Assembly: GCA_028287415.1 (NCBI GenBank)
Contig: JAQBPS010000663.1
Span: 1 to 7,024, forward strand
Direction of reading: 5' to 3'
DNA from: Bacillota bacterium
Lineage (GTDB): Bacteria; Bacillota; Sulfobacillia; Symbiobacteriales; Symbiobacteriaceae
DNA: 7,024 nucleotides
This document shows positions 1 through 5,198 of this stretch, piece after piece; position 1 is the stretch's first letter; the number at the start of each line of letters is the position of its first letter. A model generated the notes under the pieces. It searched no databases. It was not told the origin of the DNA and was given only the letters and a program-made list of their open reading frames with translations. The translations under genes and the position numbers were made by a program.

Positions 1-90
1 GTGCACCAGCATCTCCGGGTCACCCTCACCCCGGCCCTCCTGACTGAACTCACGGCCATCCTGGGCCCCGACTCGGTCGTCGTCCGGTAA
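1..90 (+). CDS. 3' end of a reading frame; resembles the N-terminus of a GlcD-type FAD-linked oxidase (possible remnant)
   Basis: Frame 1 is open from the first base to a TAA at 88-90 and encodes 29 residues, including LTPALLTELTAILGPDSVVV. The pattern 'LTPALLxELxAILGPDxV' is what one expects at the start of glycolate-oxidase subunit GlcD / FAD-linked oxidases, just before the PCMH-type FAD domain. Here it is cut off by a stop codon. The window happens to begin on a GTG, but an upstream start cannot be excluded. It could therefore be the 5' relic of a disrupted oxidase, or simply the C-terminus of an unrelated protein. No FAD domain follows in any frame. Coding status is likely; identity is a guess from memory of the family. 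Confidence 0.4.
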   Translation: MHQHLRVTLTPALLTELTAILGPDSVVVR

Positions 91-202
91 TATCACGGCC
101 CTTTCAAAATGTTGGCTTACTTTTACAGTTTATGGAGGAATTATATCTAGTATTGACGAATAGCAAGAGGAGTCTGGCAGGGAAACCCGGGGAGGGGAAT
201 CC

Positions 203-1243
203 ATGATCGGCCTCTTGGGCATCTTGCTGATTGGGGCCCTCCTGCTGCTGTACATGCAGCACCGTGCCATGCGGCTGCTGCGGGCGGAAAATCGCGATCT
301 TCATGAGCAGGTCCGGACCGTGACCGAGCTGCCCACAGTTGTCAGCGGTACCGACTGGCAACGCTCGGTTCAGGATCTGACCGACACGCTCGTTCGCTCC
401 GGTGTTACTACCGCCGCCGCCTTGCTGGCACCCATCGACAACGCTAATATCGAGGTGCGGGCATGGGCCACCGCCGATGGGGCACCGTACGGGGAGGGAC
501 TGCCCGAGGCCATCTGCCAGCGGGTGCTCACGAGTCGCACCCCCGCACGCTGCGACACCGGCGATCTGCTTCTGCCAGTCATGGAGGATGGCGAACCGCT
601 GGGCATCCTCGCCGTGCGCGGCGGGGTGCGGGACAGCCCGCCGCTGCGGGTAGCCGTCGGCCTGGCCGGGCTGGTGCTGAGCGGCATCCGCTCGACCCAG
701 CGCCAGTCGGCACTCTCCAGCACCGACGGGCTGACCGGGCTGGCGAATCACCGGCACTTTCAGCAGATGCTCGGCATCGCACTCGGGCAATCCTATCTCG
801 AGGGGGAGCCGCTCAGCGTCATCCTGCTCGACATCGATCACTTCAAAATGATCAACGATTCCCATGGTCACCTGCTGGGCGACCTCGTCCTGCGGGAGAT
901 CGCCTACTTGCTCCGCCGGGAGCTCCCGCCTGGCGCGCTGGCGGCCCGCTACGGCGGAGAAGAGCTGGTGATCATTCTCCAGGGGCAGAGCGCCACCGAG
1001 GCCGGTGCGGTCGCGGAACGGCTGCGCCAGTCGATCGCCGGCCACCAGGTTTTCGACTTCACGACGGGGGCAAAGCTGGCCGTCACGGTCAGCCTGGGCG
1101 TCGCCGCCTACGAGCTCGGGCAGGGCAAGAGCCGGCTGATCAACAGGGCGGACGAGGCGATGTATACCTCGAAGCGGGAAGGGCGTAACCGGGTGACCGT
1201 GGCGCCGCCGGAAAACGGCACCGACCATCTGTTTCCATCATAG
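203..1243 (+). CDS. Membrane-anchored diguanylate cyclase, GAF-like sensor plus GGDEF domain
   Basis: A 346-residue protein predicted to make cyclic di-GMP from two GTP at the inner face of the membrane. Residues 2-17 form one hydrophobic segment, followed by a basic, probably coiled-coil linker (about 20-45). Residues about 50-165 look like a divergent GAF-type sensor ('LLLPVMEDGEPLGILAV' at 122-138). The GGDEF domain spans about 170-332: DGLTGLANH at 175-183, metal-binding D210 in LLDIDHFK, active-site GGEEL at 251-255, and the closing ADEAMYTSKREGRNRV. All catalytic elements are present, so it should be active. The inhibitory RxxD site expected at 242-245 reads PPGA, so feedback inhibition by c-di-GMP is probably absent. 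The ATG has an SD, GGAGGGG at 191-197, five bases away. The ligand of the sensor part is unknown. The phosphatase gene follows after 45 bases, and the two may be co-transcribed. Confidence 0.93.
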   Translation: MIGLLGILLIGALLLLYMQHRAMRLLRAENRDLHEQVRTVTELPTVVSGTDWQRSVQDLTDTLVRSGVTTAAALLAPIDNANIEVRAWATADGAPYGEGLPEAICQRVLTSRTPARCDTGDLLLPVMEDGEPLGILAVRGGVRDSPPLRVAVGLAGLVLSGIRSTQRQSALSSTDGLTGLANHRHFQQMLGIALGQSYLEGEPLSVILLDIDHFKMINDSHGHLLGDLVLREIAYLLRRELPPGALAARYGGEELVIILQGQSATEAGAVAERLRQSIAGHQVFDFTTGAKLAVTVSLGVAAYELGQGKSRLINRADEAMYTSKREGRNRVTVAPPENGTDHLFPS

Positions 1244-1288
1244 ACTGGCGCGTTATATCTATCTGAGTACCCTGAAGGACGGTGCACC

Positions 1289-1768
1289 ATGTACAAAGCT
1301 GTAACCAATCTCTTGGCGGAGCGCGGCGTGACGCTCCCCCAAATCGCTGAGGTAGTGCTGGAGATTCAAAAGGGCTATTATCCCGAGCTGACCATTGAGG
1401 AGTGCCTGGCCGGTGTTGACGCCGTCGTCCGCAAGCGTGAGGTCCAGCATGCGATTCTGACGGGGGTCGCCCTGGATGTGGCGGCCGAGAAGAAGCAGCT
1501 GCCGGAACCGCTTCAGAGCATCGTCGCATCGGATGACTTCCTCTTTGGCGTCGATGAGATCGTTGCGCTCTCGATCACGAACGTCTACGGTTCCATCGGC
1601 CTGACGAACTTCGGCTACCTCGACAAGACAAAGCCGCTGATCATCGGCAAGCTGAACGACCACAAGGGCGGGGCCTGCCATACGTTCCTCGACGACCTGG
1701 TGGCAGCGGTCGCCGCCGCTGCCGCAAGCAAGATCGCCCATTCCCGGCGGCCCATGGACAATGACTAG
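1289..1768 (+). CDS. Phosphatidylglycerophosphatase A family protein (YutG-like)
   Basis: A 159-residue protein of the PgpA superfamily in its short, soluble Bacillota form, like Bacillus subtilis YutG. PgpA enzymes remove the phosphate from phosphatidylglycerophosphate in phospholipid synthesis; for the YutG branch the true substrate is less certain. Family landmarks are RGVTLPQIAEVV (12-23), YYPELTIEEC (30-39), KREVQHAILTGVALD (49-63), EPLQSIVASD (73-82), FGVDEIVALSITNVYGSIGL (86-105), NFGYLDKTKP (107-116) and the acidic C-terminal CHTFLDDLVAA (130-140). The last carries the paired aspartates probably used for metal binding. Length matches the family. There are no transmembrane segments, unlike Escherichia coli PgpA. 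The ATG has AAGGAC at 1275-1280 as SD, eight bases upstream. A strong terminator follows 14 bases after the stop codon. Confidence 0.9.
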   Translation: MYKAVTNLLAERGVTLPQIAEVVLEIQKGYYPELTIEECLAGVDAVVRKREVQHAILTGVALDVAAEKKQLPEPLQSIVASDDFLFGVDEIVALSITNVYGSIGLTNFGYLDKTKPLIIGKLNDHKGGACHTFLDDLVAAVAAAAASKIAHSRRPMDND

Positions 1769-1782
1769 TCAGGACGATCAAG

Positions 1783-1810
1783 AACGGAGGGGTTGGACCC
1801 CTCCGTTTTT
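1783..1810 (+). terminator. Intrinsic terminator after the YutG-like gene
   Basis: An 11-bp perfect stem (1783-1793 with 1797-1807, arms AACGGAGGGGT / ACCCCTCCGTT) has a three-base TGG loop and runs into five consecutive T at 1806-1810. It begins 14 bases after the TAG at 1766-1768. This is a textbook Rho-independent terminator and marks the end of the GGDEF/phosphatase unit. Confidence 0.92.
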
Positions 1811-1924
1811 GTATGCCCTCATGGTGACACTCGCCCTATTTATTTCAGAATTGACCGAATGACGCATGCGCTGGAGTACAGCACGCCTGGTCCGGTACCC
1901 GGTGCGGGTGTGCGGCGCAAAGTA

Positions 1925-1959
1925 AATCCCGGGAGCAGGCAACTGCTCCCGGGATTCTT
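1925..1959 (+). terminator. Second strong hairpin, possible terminator
   Basis: A 14-bp perfect stem (1925-1938 with 1943-1956, arms AATCCCGGGAGCAG / CTGCTCCCGGGATT) is closed by a GCAA tetraloop of the stable GNRA class and followed by CTTC, a weak pyrimidine tract. It lies about 115 bases past the first terminator with no gene between them. It may be a backup terminator, the 3' end of a small RNA, or an insulator before the next operon. The U tract is poor, so termination is less certain than the hairpin itself. Confidence 0.6.
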
Positions 1960-1964
1960 CATAA

Positions 1965-1986
1965 GGTCAACAGTTAACAATTGACC
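1965..1986. promoter_or_regulatory. Imperfect palindrome centred on GTTAAC, candidate distal operator
   Basis: GGTCAA (1965-1970) and TTGACC (1981-1986) are perfect inverted arms sharing one centre with GTTAAC at 1973-1978; only two base pairs in each half fail to match. Twenty-two base dyads of this form are typical of dimeric HTH regulators. The core GTTAAC fits the general GntR-family pattern GT-Nx-AC. It shares the string GTTAACAA with the second palindrome about 130 bases downstream, which argues for one protein binding both. Confidence 0.5.
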
Positions 1987-2036
1987 ACCAACGGCTGCGG
2001 CAGTGGCGAATCTGAATGGGCATACATCCCGTTATT

Positions 2037-2086
2037 CATATCCTTATCACGTCATAAAATATATTTACGCATATGAGAAGGATATG
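2037..2086. repeat. Long AT-rich inverted repeat in the operon leader/promoter region
   Basis: CATATCCTT at 2037-2045 is exactly complementary to AAGGATATG at 2078-2086. The match continues inward, after one mismatch, with TCA (2047-2049) and TGA (2074-2076), giving 12 of 13 pairs. The interior is very AT-rich and contains both candidate -10 elements. It may be an operator or activator site spanning the promoter, or an mRNA hairpin if transcription starts upstream. Which of these holds cannot be told from sequence alone. Confidence 0.45.
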
Positions 2087-2100
2087 TAGCAGAAATGATG

Positions 2101-2114
2101 TATTGTTAACAATA
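2101..2114. promoter_or_regulatory. Perfect 14-bp palindrome, candidate operator for the FCD-type GntR regulator
   Basis: TATTGTTAACAATA is a perfect dyad located 39 bases before the ATG at 2153, just downstream of the AT-rich putative promoter. That is where a repressor would block initiation or elongation. The core TTGTTAACAA fits the GntR-family consensus (GT-Nx-AC) and repeats the centre of the palindrome at 1965-1986. The operon encodes its own FadR-type regulator, so autoregulation through this site is the simplest reading. The assignment to that regulator is inference. Confidence 0.55.
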
Positions 2115-2138
2115 GACGATTGATTGCTTGGCGAACTG

Positions 2139-2144
2139 AAGGGG
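2139..2144 (+). promoter_or_regulatory. Ribosome binding site deciding the deacylase start
   Basis: AAGGGG at 2139-2144 lies eight bases before the ATG at 2153. An in-frame TTG at 2120 would add 11 residues (beginning MIAWRTEGVL) with no family character. It has no SD in front of it and sits almost on top of the 14-bp palindrome, so the ATG is preferred. Confidence 0.7.
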
Positions 2145-2152
2145 TGTTGACC

Positions 2153-3109
2153 ATGAGCGAGCAGGAGTACCGGGTCGGCAATGTGGCGGCGCTTCCCGGG
2201 ACGAAGGCGATGGGATATCTGGAAGTGCCGGGCACCCTGGTGCGCATGCCCATGACAGTGGTTAACGGGACCGAGCCCGGCCCGACCGTGCTGGTCACCG
2301 GCGGGGTCCACGGGGGCGAGTACCCGGGCATTGAGGCCGCGATCCGTCTGGCCGCTGAGCTGGAACCCGAGAAATTGCGGGGCCGCGTGACGGTGATCCA
2401 CCTGGTGAGTCCGCTGGCGTTCCATGCCCGGCAGCAGTATGTCGTGCCTGAGGATGGCAGGAATCCCAACCGGCAGTTCCCCGGGATGGCGCTGGGCACT
2501 GTGACCGAGCGGATGGCCCACACGATCATGAGTGAAGTCGTTCCCCAGGTGAATGCCTGGGTCGATCTGCACGGTGGCGATATTCACGAGGCGCTGGTTC
2601 CGTTCACGATTTTCTCCGACTCGGCGGCACCCGCGGTGCAGGCCAAGTCGAAGGCCATGGCCGAGGTCTACGGGATTGAGTACGTGGTTGCCCGAAACTC
2701 CGTGGCCGGCGGCACGTATGGCGCAGCCGCGTCGGCGGGCGTGCCGTGCATCCTGACGGAGGCCGGACAGGTCGGCCAGTTAGACGAGGCGAACACGCAG
2801 ATTCACCTGCGGGGATGCCGCAACGTCCTGAAGCACCTGGGCCTGCTGGCGGGAGATCTCGAGCCGGTGAAGCCGATCAAGCTTCTGGCGGAGTTCCCGT
2901 GGGTGCGGGCCGAACAGTCCGGTTGCTGGTACCCGGCGGTCAGGGTGGGCGAGTACGTGACGGCGGGCCAATCCATCGGCGCTGTGAAAGATTACTTCGG
3001 GAACCTGCTTCAGGAGTATCACGCCCCGGCCAGCGGTGTGGTGCTCTTCGCCGTGACCTCGCTGGCCATGAACCAGGACGATCCGCTCCTGGCCGTAGGG
3101 GTGGCGTAA
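2153..3109 (+). CDS. Succinylglutamate desuccinylase/aspartoacylase (AstE/AspA) family zinc deacylase
   Basis: A 318-residue cytoplasmic metallohydrolase of the M14-like AstE/AspA family, which cleaves amide bonds such as N-acyl groups on amino acids. The zinc-site motif GGVHGGEYPGIEA lies at 50-62 (ligands H53 and E56), the substrate-carboxylate motif DGRNPNRQFPG at 101-111 (N106, R107), the third zinc ligand in DLHGGD (H140) and the catalytic glutamate in LTEAG (E203). The C-terminal part (about 245-318, with YHAPASGVVLF at 289-299) forms the beta-rich, lipoyl-like domain of this family. All key residues are present and the length is typical, so it should be active. The substrate is not readable: relatives act on N-acetyl-diaminobutyrate, N-acetylaspartate or N-succinylglutamate, and no astABCD or ectoine genes are visible here. 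It is the first gene of the operon; its stop codon directly abuts the start of the regulator gene. Confidence 0.9.
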   Translation: MSEQEYRVGNVAALPGTKAMGYLEVPGTLVRMPMTVVNGTEPGPTVLVTGGVHGGEYPGIEAAIRLAAELEPEKLRGRVTVIHLVSPLAFHARQQYVVPEDGRNPNRQFPGMALGTVTERMAHTIMSEVVPQVNAWVDLHGGDIHEALVPFTIFSDSAAPAVQAKSKAMAEVYGIEYVVARNSVAGGTYGAAASAGVPCILTEAGQVGQLDEANTQIHLRGCRNVLKHLGLLAGDLEPVKPIKLLAEFPWVRAEQSGCWYPAVRVGEYVTAGQSIGAVKDYFGNLLQEYHAPASGVVLFAVTSLAMNQDDPLLAVGVA

Positions 3110-3778
3110 TTGGCGACTATCAAGCTCGACAACTCGCTGAAGACGATCGTGACTGACCGCCTTCGGAGTGCCATCATCGCTGGGGTTCATAAGCCCGGCG
3201 AGCGCCTGGTCGAGCAGACCATTGCCGACGAACTGGGGATCAGCAGAGGGCCCGTGCGGGAGGCATTCCTTCACCTCCAGCAGGAGGGGCTGATCCAGAT
3301 GAACCCCCGGCGCGGGTGTGTGGTGACGCCGCTCTCTCCGACGCAGGCTGCGGAAATCTACGTCTTGCGGGGCCACCTGGAGAGCCTGGCGGTCCGCCTG
3401 GCCCGGCCGCATTGGACCCCGGAGGATCCCGGGCGCCTCGCGGCGCTGCTTGATCGGATGGGTGGGCTGGGGCCGGAAGACTGGGAACGGGCGATTGCCC
3501 TGGACAGGGAGTTTCACCACACCATTGTCGACCGCAGCAAGTGCGAGCCGGTGATCCAGATGTACCGGTCGATCGACGGTAAGGTTGCCGCCTGCTTCAT
3601 GACCGTAAAACACCACTTGCCCCTCCCGCCCCAGCTCATGGCCTCTCGGCACGAAAAGCTGGCCGAGGCCCTGACAGACGGCGACTTCTGGAGGGCGGAG
3701 TTTCTGGCGGCGGAACACTGGGCGGACACGGCAGCCCGGTTTCGTGCCCTGCGGCTCCCACACTTCGAGGAGGGTTGA
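3110..3778 (+). CDS. GntR-family transcriptional regulator, FadR/FCD type
   Basis: A 222-residue DNA-binding regulator. The winged helix-turn-helix spans about 8-73, with the recognition region IADELGISRGPVREAFLHL at 38-56 and the wing NPRRGCVVTPL at 65-75. The FCD ligand-binding domain spans about 76-212 and keeps the four metal/ligand positions of the family: D132 and H136 (LDREFHHTIV), H181 (SRHEKLAEAL) and H203 (AEHWADT). It should therefore bind a divalent metal and a carboxylate effector, as members of this subfamily do. Translation starts at a TTG immediately after the TAA of the deacylase gene, with AGGGGTGG at 3097-3104 as SD inside that gene, implying translational coupling. Likely targets are the GTTAAC palindromes at 2101-2114 and 1965-1986. 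The effector is unknown, probably a product of the operon's own pathway. Confidence 0.92.
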   Translation: MATIKLDNSLKTIVTDRLRSAIIAGVHKPGERLVEQTIADELGISRGPVREAFLHLQQEGLIQMNPRRGCVVTPLSPTQAAEIYVLRGHLESLAVRLARPHWTPEDPGRLAALLDRMGGLGPEDWERAIALDREFHHTIVDRSKCEPVIQMYRSIDGKVAACFMTVKHHLPLPPQLMASRHEKLAEALTDGDFWRAEFLAAEHWADTAARFRALRLPHFEEG

Positions 3779-3780
3779 TC

Positions 3781-4109
3781 GTGGAATTTTCGTTTGCGGG
3801 TAAGGCGGCCATTGTCACTGGGGCTGCCCACGGCATCGGCAGGACGGTCTGCCGGGAGCTCAGCAGCCGGGGCGCCAGGGTCTGGGCTTGCGATGTGCGT
3901 GAGTCGGAACTGCTGGAGACCCGGCGGGTTATACAGGAGGCCGGCGGGACGGTCCTGGGGAACAGAAGGCGCTGGTGGAGTCGATTGCCCTGCAAAGGCT
4001 CGGCCGGCCCGAGGATATCGCCTACGGGGTGCTTTTCTTGGCATCGGACTACGCCCAATGGGTGACCGGCCAGACCATCAGCATCGACGGTGGCACGACC
4101 ATGATTTGA
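3781..4109 (+). pseudogene. Short-chain dehydrogenase/reductase (SDR) gene with internal deletion and frameshift
   Basis: The gene starts well: GTG at 3781 with SD GAGGAGGG at 3767-3774. The first roughly 60 codons encode a normal classical SDR N-terminus, with FAGKAAIVTGAAHGIGRTVC (cofactor motif TGxxxGIG at residues 13-20) and D38 at the end of the second strand. Near 3955-3963 SDR similarity stops in this frame, which hits a stop at 4063-4065. From 3963 to the TGA at 4107-4109 a different frame encodes the normal SDR C-terminus, including [31 protein letters not shown] and TTMI. About 108 residues remain of a usual 250. Roughly 140 are missing, including the NNAG motif and the catalytic Ser-Tyr-Lys. 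The product cannot be an active enzyme. It sits two bases after the regulator's stop codon, so the intact gene belonged to this operon. Confidence 0.9.
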
Positions 4110-4175
4110 TTTAGGCGGTCGCGCCCCGCCGGGGCCTGGCGCCGCTGCACTAACCGCTGAGCGGAGGGAACCATC

Positions 4176-5198
4176 TTGAAGTTCACCATCGTAGGTGCCG
4201 GCGCCATCGGCGGCACCGTGGGCGCCTACATGGCCCGGGGCGGCGAGGAAGTCGTCTTCGTCGATCAAGACGTGGCCCATGTCAAGGCCATGAAAGAGAA
4301 GGGCCTGACGATCAAAGGATATCAGGAAACGTTCACGCTTCCCGTTACCGCTAACTACCTTGAAGAGTTGGCCGGCCCCCTGGATGTGGTACTGCTCGCC
4401 GTCAAGGCCCAGCACACGGAGGAGGCTGTTCGGTCGATCCAGCACCTGGTGGGGCCGGACACAGCCATTCTCTCCTTGCAAAACGGCCTCTGTGAGCAGA
4501 CCATCGCCAAGCTCGTCGGGGCCGAGCGAACCCTGGGCGCCTTTGTGAACTTCTCCGCCGACTACCTGGAGCCCGGGCTGATTCACTACGGCAGCACCGG
4601 GGCCCTTTATGTCGGCGAACTGGACGGGCGGATCAGCCCCCGGATCGCCACCATTGCCCGTGCCCTGAGCCACTGGGGCACCGTCCACAAGACCGATAAC
4701 ATCTGGGGGTACCTGTGGGGGAAGCTTGGCTACGCCAATATGCTCTTTGCCACCGCCCTGGTCGACGCAACCATGGCCGATGTTACCGATCGGTACCATG
4801 AGTTGATGGCCGAGCTGGCTTGCGAGATTTACGAGGCCGCTGACAAGGAGGGGGTCAGGGTCGAGGGCTTCGACGCCATCGCACCATCGATCTACTACCC
4901 TCGAGAACAGCAGGATTGGGCAAGGGTTCATGCATCACTGGATCAGATGGCTGCCTGGCAGCGTTCCAGCCAGAAGACGAAGAGTGGCATTTGGCGAGAC
5001 TTGGCCGTCCGCAAGCGCCGAACGGAGGTGGATCAGCAGATTGGTCTGGCCGTGGTGGCAGGCGGGCGGCATGGGTTGCCGATGCCCCTGACCCGGCGGG
5101 TCGTCGCTATGATTCATACGTTGGAAGACGGCTCACGAGAGATGAGTTGGGCCAACCTGGACGAGCTCGAATCAATGCGGAGGGGGACGAAACGGTGA
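4176..5198 (+). CDS. Ketopantoate reductase-like (PanE/ApbA family) 2-hydroxyacid dehydrogenase
   Basis: A 340-residue NAD(P)-dependent enzyme of the PanE/ApbA family, which reduces a 2-oxo acid to a 2-hydroxy acid. The N-terminal Rossmann domain shows GAGAIGG at 7-13, LLAVKAQ at 73-79 (K77) and LQNGLCEQ at 101-108. The C-terminal helical domain carries WGKLGYAN at 181-188, with K183 at the catalytic lysine position, and KSGIWRDLAVRKRRTEVD at 269-286, with S270 and E284 at substrate-binding positions. The second strand ends VFVDQD: an acid (D30) where E. coli PanE has Leu-Arg, suggesting NADH rather than NADPH. Setting in a transport/catabolic operon, with no panB or panC, argues for a catabolic hydroxy- or oxo-acid rather than pantothenate synthesis. 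The TTG start is set by SD GGAGGG at 4163-4168. The stop overlaps the next gene by four bases (GTGA). Confidence 0.88.
   Translation: MKFTIVGAGAIGGTVGAYMARGGEEVVFVDQDVAHVKAMKEKGLTIKGYQETFTLPVTANYLEELAGPLDVVLLAVKAQHTEEAVRSIQHLVGPDTAILSLQNGLCEQTIAKLVGAERTLGAFVNFSADYLEPGLIHYGSTGALYVGELDGRISPRIATIARALSHWGTVHKTDNIWGYLWGKLGYANMLFATALVDATMADVTDRYHELMAELACEIYEAADKEGVRVEGFDAIAPSIYYPREQQDWARVHASLDQMAAWQRSSQKTKSGIWRDLAVRKRRTEVDQQIGLAVVAGGRHGLPMPLTRRVVAMIHTLEDGSREMSWANLDELESMRRGTKR
5179..5186 (+). promoter_or_regulatory. Ribosome binding site deciding the lipoprotein start
   Basis: GGAGGGGG lies eight bases before the GTG at 5195. The same frame stays open back to 4916, but those 93 extra codons overlap the reductase gene and would bury the signal peptide. 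The SD together with the lipoprotein signal immediately after the GTG fixes the true start. Confidence 0.85.

Larger units (their letters stand above)
1811..2152. other. 340-base non-coding regulatory stretch
   Basis: I see no convincing gene here. A 63-codon frame running from inside the terminator to 1984 spans two hairpins, has no SD and has no recognisable content. The stretch holds an unassigned segment (1811-1924), a strong hairpin (1925-1956), a GTTAAC-centred palindrome (1965-1986), an AT-rich block with a long inverted repeat (2037-2086) and a second GTTAAC-centred palindrome (2101-2114). Everything from about 1960 on is best read as the control region of the downstream operon. The AT richness at 2031-2115 stands out against GC-rich surroundings. 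TAAAAT at 2055-2060 and TATATT at 2060-2065 are possible -10 elements, but neither has a good -35 at the right distance. Confidence 0.7.

Noticed and set aside
112..149. Possible promoter for the GGDEF gene (TTTACA at 122-127 with TATATC or TATCTA at 142-149)
   Set aside because: The spacing (14 or 16 bases) and -10 match are poor. A promoter in the AT-rich 91-170 stretch is likely, but I cannot place it.
104..1228. Long minus-strand frame opposite the GGDEF gene
   Set aside because: The plus strand encodes a full GGDEF protein with all motifs. The antisense frame is an artefact of GC-rich codon use and its translation shows no recognisable domain.
1232..1259. Possible promoter TTTCCA (1232-1237), 16-base spacer, TATATC (1254-1259) before the YutG-like gene; TTATATCTA (1253-1261) also occurs at 141-149
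   Set aside because: Each box matches only four of six consensus bases, and the shared nonamer alone is weak evidence. The gene may simply be read from the GGDEF promoter.
1793..1984. 63-codon plus-strand frame after the first terminator
   Set aside because: It starts inside the terminator stem, includes the second hairpin, lacks an SD and has no recognisable content.
4114..4145. GC-rich self-complementary stretch between the SDR remnant and the reductase gene
   Set aside because: Several short alternative stems (4-5 bp) are possible but none is long, and no T tract follows. This is expected by chance in such GC-rich sequence.
3636..4931. Minus-strand frame of 431 codons across the regulator, SDR and reductase genes
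   Set aside because: It runs opposite three recognisable genes and has low-complexity composition without motifs. It stays open across the SDR deletion only by chance of GC-rich sequence.
4916..5194. Upstream open extension of the lipoprotein frame (93 extra codons)
   Set aside because: It overlaps the reductase gene in another frame, has no family content, and would place a signal peptide in the middle of the protein. The GTG at 5195 has its own SD and lipoprotein signal.
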